From contig NZ_MVHJ01000003.1 in assembly GCF_002086115.1 (NCBI RefSeq), positions 124,001 through 188,000 of the forward strand: 64,000 nt of DNA, in the 5' to 3' direction. The notes under the pieces were generated by a model. The model saw nothing but the letters and a program-made list of their open reading frames with translations, was not told the DNA's origin and ran no database searches. The translations under genes were made by a program, and so were the position numbers. Shown piece by piece: positions 60,791 through 64,000 of this stretch. This DNA is from Mycolicibacterium bacteremicum. GTDB taxonomy: Bacteria > Actinomycetota > Actinomycetes > Mycobacteriales > Mycobacteriaceae. How positions within the stretch are numbered: position 1 is the first letter of the stretch; each line of letters starts with the position of its first letter.

Positions 60791-62761
60791 ATGACCACTA
60801 CCGCTGATCACCTCCGCAACGCGCTCGACGGCCGCTGGCGTGACGTGAAAAACCAGGTTCGCGCCGAGCTCGCCGGCGAGGTGTTCCGGCCGCACTACAC
60901 GCCGAACACCGTCATCGCCCGCACCAAGGTCGGCGAACAGCTCAAGATCATGGCCGCGCGCGGCGCGGCCGAGGACGGGTTCAAGAAGGAGCACGGCGGC
61001 AACGGTGATGTCGGTGCCGCCGTCACCCAGATCGAGATGCTCGCGATGAGCGACCTGTCGCTGATGGTCAAGGCCGGTGTGCAGTGGGGCCTGTTCGGCG
61101 GCGCCATCGAGAATCTGGGCACCGAACGCCACCACAACGCGTATGTGCGCAAGATCATCAACCTGGAACTGCTGGGCTGCTTCGCGATGACCGAAACCGG
61201 TCACGGCAGTGATGTGCAGTCCCTGGAGACGACGGCCACCTACGACCCGCAGACCCAGGAATTCGTCATCGATTCCCCCACCCCGTCCTCGCGTAAGGAC
61301 TACATCGGTGGCGCGGCCGAGACGGCAAGGGTGGCAGCGGTGTTCGCGCAGCTGATCACCAAGGGCGAGGGACACGGCGTGCATTGTTTCGTGGTGCCCA
61401 TCCGCGACGACGCCGGCAACGACCTGCCGGGCGTCACCACCTCGGACTGCCACTACAAGGGTGGTCTGCCCGGTGTCGACAACGGACGCATCCAGTTCGA
61501 CCAGGTGCGGGTCCCCCGGGAGAACCTGCTCAACAAATATGCCGATGTCGCCGAGGACGGCACCTACACGTCGCCGATCGAGAACAAGGGCCGGCGCTTC
61601 TTCACCATGCTGGGCACCCTGATCCGCGGTCGCGTCACCGTCGGCGGCAGCGCCGGCGCCGCGGCGCGGGTGGGACTCGACATCGCGACCCGGTATGCCC
61701 TGGAGCGCAGGCAGTTCGAGGCACCCGGTTCGGAGAACGAGGTGCTGATCATGGACTACCTGGTGCACCAGCGTCGACTCTTCCCGCTGATCGCCAAGTC
61801 CTACGCGCTGCAGTTCGCGCAGAACGAACTGGTGGCCAAGTGCCACGAATTGCAGACCTCGGACAATCCGGATGCCGAGGAGCAGCGCGAACTGGAATCA
61901 CGCGCGGCGGGCCTGAAGGCCGCCAACACCTGGCACGCCACCCGCGCCATCCAGGAGGCACGCGAAGCCTGTGGTGGCGCAGGCTATCTGGCCGAGAACC
62001 GCCTGATCGCACTGAAGGCCGACACCGATGTGTTCACCACCTTCGAGGGTGACAACCACGTGCTCACCCAGCTGGTGGCCAAGGAACTGCTGACCTCCTA
62101 CGCCGATGACATCAAGGGCATGAGCCCGGTGGAGTGGGTGCGCTTCGCGGCCAACTTCGCCGGTGAGCGGGTGCTCAAGCGCACGGCGGCACAGACGATC
62201 ATGCAGACCATCGTGGATACCCGCGAGGACAACGAGGAAGAGGGCTCGCTGTTCAACCGAGGCACCCAGGTCAAGATGTTCGAGGACCGCGAGGAGTACA
62301 TGCTTGCCTCGGTCGCACGCCGGCTGCAGAGCAAGGCCAAGGAGATGTCCCCGTTCGACGCCTTCAACTCGGTGCAGGATCACGTGCTGCACACCGCGCA
62401 GGCGCATATCGACCGGATCATCCTGGAGGCGTTCGTCGCCGGCATCGACGCCTGCGAGGACGAGGACGCCCGCGAGATCCTCGGTATGGTCTGCGATCTG
62501 TACGCGCTGTCGGTGATCGAGGACGACAAGGCGTGGTTCGTCGAGCACCGGTTCCTGTCCACCGAACGCGCCAAGGCGGTGACCCGCGGCATCAACGACC
62601 GCTGCCGCCGGTTGCGTCCGCACGCCGAACTGCTGGTCGACGGCTTCGGGATCCCCGAGCAGCTGCGGTATGCCGAGATGCTGCATCCCGAGCACATCCC
62701 GGATGCCGACGAGCACCAGGAGCAGGACGCCGTCAGCTCCGGCACCATCGAACCCAAGTAG
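60791..62761 (+). CDS. Large acyl-CoA dehydrogenase/oxidase-family enzyme
   Basis: A 656-residue flavoenzyme that begins beta-oxidation by oxidising acyl-CoA. The FAD/substrate motif GCFAMTETGHGSDVQ is in the middle domain near residue 130, and ACGGAGYLAENRL and TFEGDNHVLTQLVAKELL resemble the acyl-CoA oxidase family more than short acyl-CoA dehydrogenases. The C-terminal extension is oxidase-like. Oxygen or ETF as electron acceptor cannot be decided. ATG 60791 is chosen over GTG 60770. Fatty acid, sterol side chain or branched acyl-CoA are possible substrates. Confidence 0.85.
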   Translation: MTTTADHLRNALDGRWRDVKNQVRAELAGEVFRPHYTPNTVIARTKVGEQLKIMAARGAAEDGFKKEHGGNGDVGAAVTQIEMLAMSDLSLMVKAGVQWGLFGGAIENLGTERHHNAYVRKIINLELLGCFAMTETGHGSDVQSLETTATYDPQTQEFVIDSPTPSSRKDYIGGAAETARVAAVFAQLITKGEGHGVHCFVVPIRDDAGNDLPGVTTSDCHYKGGLPGVDNGRIQFDQVRVPRENLLNKYADVAEDGTYTSPIENKGRRFFTMLGTLIRGRVTVGGSAGAAARVGLDIATRYALERRQFEAPGSENEVLIMDYLVHQRRLFPLIAKSYALQFAQNELVAKCHELQTSDNPDAEEQRELESRAAGLKAANTWHATRAIQEAREACGGAGYLAENRLIALKADTDVFTTFEGDNHVLTQLVAKELLTSYADDIKGMSPVEWVRFAANFAGERVLKRTAAQTIMQTIVDTREDNEEEGSLFNRGTQVKMFEDREEYMLASVARRLQSKAKEMSPFDAFNSVQDHVLHTAQAHIDRIILEAFVAGIDACEDEDAREILGMVCDLYALSVIEDDKAWFVEHRFLSTERAKAVTRGINDRCRRLRPHAELLVDGFGIPEQLRYAEMLHPEHIPDADEHQEQDAVSSGTIEPK

Positions 62762-62773
62762 CCCGTCAGGTGC

Positions 62774-62805
62774 GCCGGGCTTTGCCCGGCCACCGGCCGC
62801 GGTGG
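62774..62805. terminator. Tandem hairpins between convergent genes
   Basis: GCCGGGC-TTT-GCCCGGC (62774-62790) is followed directly by CCACCG-GCCG-CGGTGG (62790-62805). Both are perfect GC-rich stems in the 134-bp gap between the acyl-CoA dehydrogenase and the lipoprotein gene. They probably terminate one or both transcripts. Confidence 0.6.
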
Positions 62806-62895
62806 AGGGGGCCATCGCGATCTGTCAGGCGACCCGATCGGCCGAACCCCTCCAACACGTCGAGGACACCCTCATCGAGCTCTATGAGCTGAAGG

Positions 62896-63444
62896 TCACG
62901 GCGTCGGCGTCGGGATCGGATCCAGCGCCGTGAGCGTGCCGTCCGTGCCGATCTGGAAGCGGACCTGACCGATTCCGGTCGGGCAACACGGCTTGTCCGT
63001 GCCCCGCAACCACTGATACTGCACGGTGGCGGTGCTGTCGCTGAGCGGCACCACCGTGGTGTACGGGCGCGGTCGCGGTGTCGGCGGGCCGAGCGGCTTG
63101 TCCCGATCGAAGAAGAGCACCTGCACGGCCGCATCGGGAGCCGTGTCGCCGGTACCGATGACCACCCAGTGCAGCCGGCAGTCGCCGGTGTGTCCACGCG
63201 ATGTCTCGGTCCAGCGCTCGCCGACCTTCTCGATGGCGGCCCGGACCGTCTCGGCGGTCGGGGTGTCCGAGGCGGCGCAGTCCGACGTGGCCTGCGGGGC
63301 CGAATTCTGCGGACTCCAGCCGCATGAGGTGAGCGACAGGGCCGCGGCGGTCAGCGCGAAAGTGACGAAATGGCGGCGATTCGGCCGTCGCAGCGACCAT
63401 TTCGTCGCTCTCGGCGGATCTGGAGGAAGGTGCGTCAGCCGCAT
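62896..63444 (-). CDS. LppP/LprE-family lipoprotein
   Basis: A 182-residue exported lipoprotein. The signal sequence carries a twin-arginine-like NRRHFVTFAL before the hydrophobic core and a lipobox LTSC with Cys41 as the lipidation site. The mature part matches the LppP/LprE family (HWVVIGTGD, then VLFFDRDKPLG). Function is unknown. Placement near the ECF/MarR block mirrors lppP (Rv2330c) in M. tuberculosis, so it is probably that gene. The Pro-rich tail ends DPIPTPTP. Confidence 0.82.
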   Translation of the reverse strand: MRLTHLPPDPPRATKWSLRRPNRRHFVTFALTAAALSLTSCGWSPQNSAPQATSDCAASDTPTAETVRAAIEKVGERWTETSRGHTGDCRLHWVVIGTGDTAPDAAVQVLFFDRDKPLGPPTPRPRPYTTVVPLSDSTATVQYQWLRGTDKPCCPTGIGQVRFQIGTDGTLTALDPIPTPTP

Positions 63445-63473
63445 ATCGCGAGCCTACGTCTCTGGAAGAGAAG

Positions 63474-63546
63474 CTCCCCCGATTGGACTCGAACCAATAA
63501 CCGCCCGATTAACAGTCGGGAGCTCTGCCAATTGAGCTACAGGGGA
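63474..63546 (-). tRNA. tRNA-Asn (anticodon GUU)
   Basis: A minus-strand cloverleaf: acceptor TCCCCTG pairs with CGGGGGA (one G-U pair), D stem GCTC/GAGC, anticodon stem CCCGA/TCGGG with loop CTGTTAA, T arm with GGTTCGAGTCC. The discriminator is G and CCA is not encoded. Anticodon GTT assigns asparagine. Confidence 0.95.
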
Positions 63547-63678
63547 ATGAACCGAGGTCAGACTCTAGCGCATACACCCCGCGGTCGAAGAATCGACTGG
63601 TCAGAAGCCCCGTCGCCACCTTGGCGGGCGGGTGAGGCAGGATGGTGGCAGTCCTGCTGTCACCGTGGAAGGAGCCTC

Positions 63679-63945
63679 GTGTTCCGGTTCGTCTTCGTAC
63701 TGGGGGTCGGTTACGTGCTGGGCGCGAAAGCCGGCCGCCGCCGCTACGAGCAGATCGCCTCGACCTACAAGGCGGTCACCGAGAACCCGGCGACCAAGGC
63801 CGTGCTGGACGCCGGGCGCCGCAAGGTGGCCGACCGGGTGTCACCCGACCCGCAGATGGTGCGGCTGACGGCGATCGACGCCGAGACATCGGTTCTGCAT
63901 CCCGAACAGCCCGACGCGCAGCCACGCAACGGCCGCCCCGACTAG
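63679..63945 (+). CDS. Small membrane-anchored protein
   Basis: An 88-residue protein with one N-terminal hydrophobic helix that includes FRFVFVLGVGYVLGAKAGRR (Gly-rich, like YtxH-type anchors) and a basic, helical, cytoplasmic tail (YEQIASTYKAV...ADRVSPDPQ) ending in a disordered polar segment. GGAAGGAG is 4 nt before GTG 63679. No function is recognised. Its stop overlaps the stop of the partial gene on the opposite strand. Confidence 0.7.
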   Translation: MFRFVFVLGVGYVLGAKAGRRRYEQIASTYKAVTENPATKAVLDAGRRKVADRVSPDPQMVRLTAIDAETSVLHPEQPDAQPRNGRPD

Positions 63946-64000
63946 GGCCTGTCTTCGGACCTCAACGCGGCGATGTCGGTCGGCAGATCATTGCCGGCCA
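63942..64000 (-). CDS. 3' end of a gene entering from the right edge (partial)
   Basis: On the minus strand the last 59 bases read an open frame ending AGNDLPTDIAALRSEDRP and a TAG stop at 63944-63942. The composition looks like a normal C-terminal tail. The stop overlaps the TAG of the small membrane-protein gene. The rest lies outside the window, so the product cannot be named. Confidence 0.45.
   Translation of the reverse strand, partial: AGNDLPTDIAALRSEDRP

Overview
The window reads as a GC-rich mycobacterial chromosome segment, most likely from a fast-growing Mycolicibacterium-type species. Supporting evidence is a complete FAS-II/mycolate operon (mabR-fabD-acpM-kasA-kasB-accD6), mycothiol-linked MscR, MmpS/MmpL proteins, a DUF222/13E12-type HNH protein, leaderless starts, and three blocks whose gene order I recall from M. 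tuberculosis (around Rv2242-Rv2252, Rv2257c-Rv2260 and Rv2325c-Rv2330c). There is no rRNA, prophage, CRISPR array or complete insertion sequence. All identifications rest on recognising sequence motifs and remembered family members; no search was run.

Layout. 1-6.8 kb: mabR and the fasII operon, closed by a very strong perfect hairpin. 6.8-11.5 kb: TetR-glpD transcribed leftwards, divergent from an FAD-linked oxidase and a lipid kinase across a 17-bp promoter gap. 11.5-19.9 kb: TetR/flavin monooxygenase pair, DUF3145 protein, methyltransferase-serine hydrolase operon, a LuxR regulator, and mscR with its metallo-hydrolase partner. 20-28.8 kb: accessory metabolism (GH5-like lipoprotein, StyA-like oxygenase, SABATH-type methyltransferase, IlvX plus a DapB-like dehydrogenase, secreted protein, SDR) ending in a remarkable protein with five 12-residue repeats and a cysteine at every third position. 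28.8-36.3 kb: a Pro-rich/coiled-coil cell-envelope protein, a Pif1-type helicase with a DnaQ-like and a BRCT domain, NCS2 permease, TVP38-type membrane protein, transglutaminase. 36.4-47.3 kb: two related MmpL transporters in opposite orientation (only one with MmpS) enclosing a GAF-GGDEF protein, a small gene behind a near-consensus LexA box, a DUF222-HNH protein and an SDR. 47.5-53.8 kb: tRNA-Met, holin-like protein, CMD/AhpD protein, TldD/TldE, GreA-like factor, D-amino-acid dehydrogenase-like enzyme. 53.8-64 kb: PucR regulator, ECF transporter (EcfT plus S-A-A fusion), MarR-MFS, VIT-type metal transporter, a large acyl-CoA dehydrogenase/oxidase, LppP/LprE lipoprotein, tRNA-Asn and a small membrane protein; the 3' end of one more gene enters from the right edge.

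How things fit together. FabD loads malonyl on AcpM, AccD6 supplies malonyl-CoA and KasA/KasB elongate meromycolate, under MabR, whose probable operator (TTTTGT-N9-ACAAAA) lies in front of fabD. A second PucR-family gene near 54 kb has a site of the same architecture (GATTGT-N9-ACAATC) at its 3' end, upstream of the D-amino-acid dehydrogenase-like gene. Gene 3' ends carry at least three copies of a ~56-bp imperfect palindrome. The most unusual items are the cysteine-ladder protein (28413-28820), the overlapping face-to-face -10 elements at 8969-8975, the LexA-box gene at 40776, and the helicase fusion.
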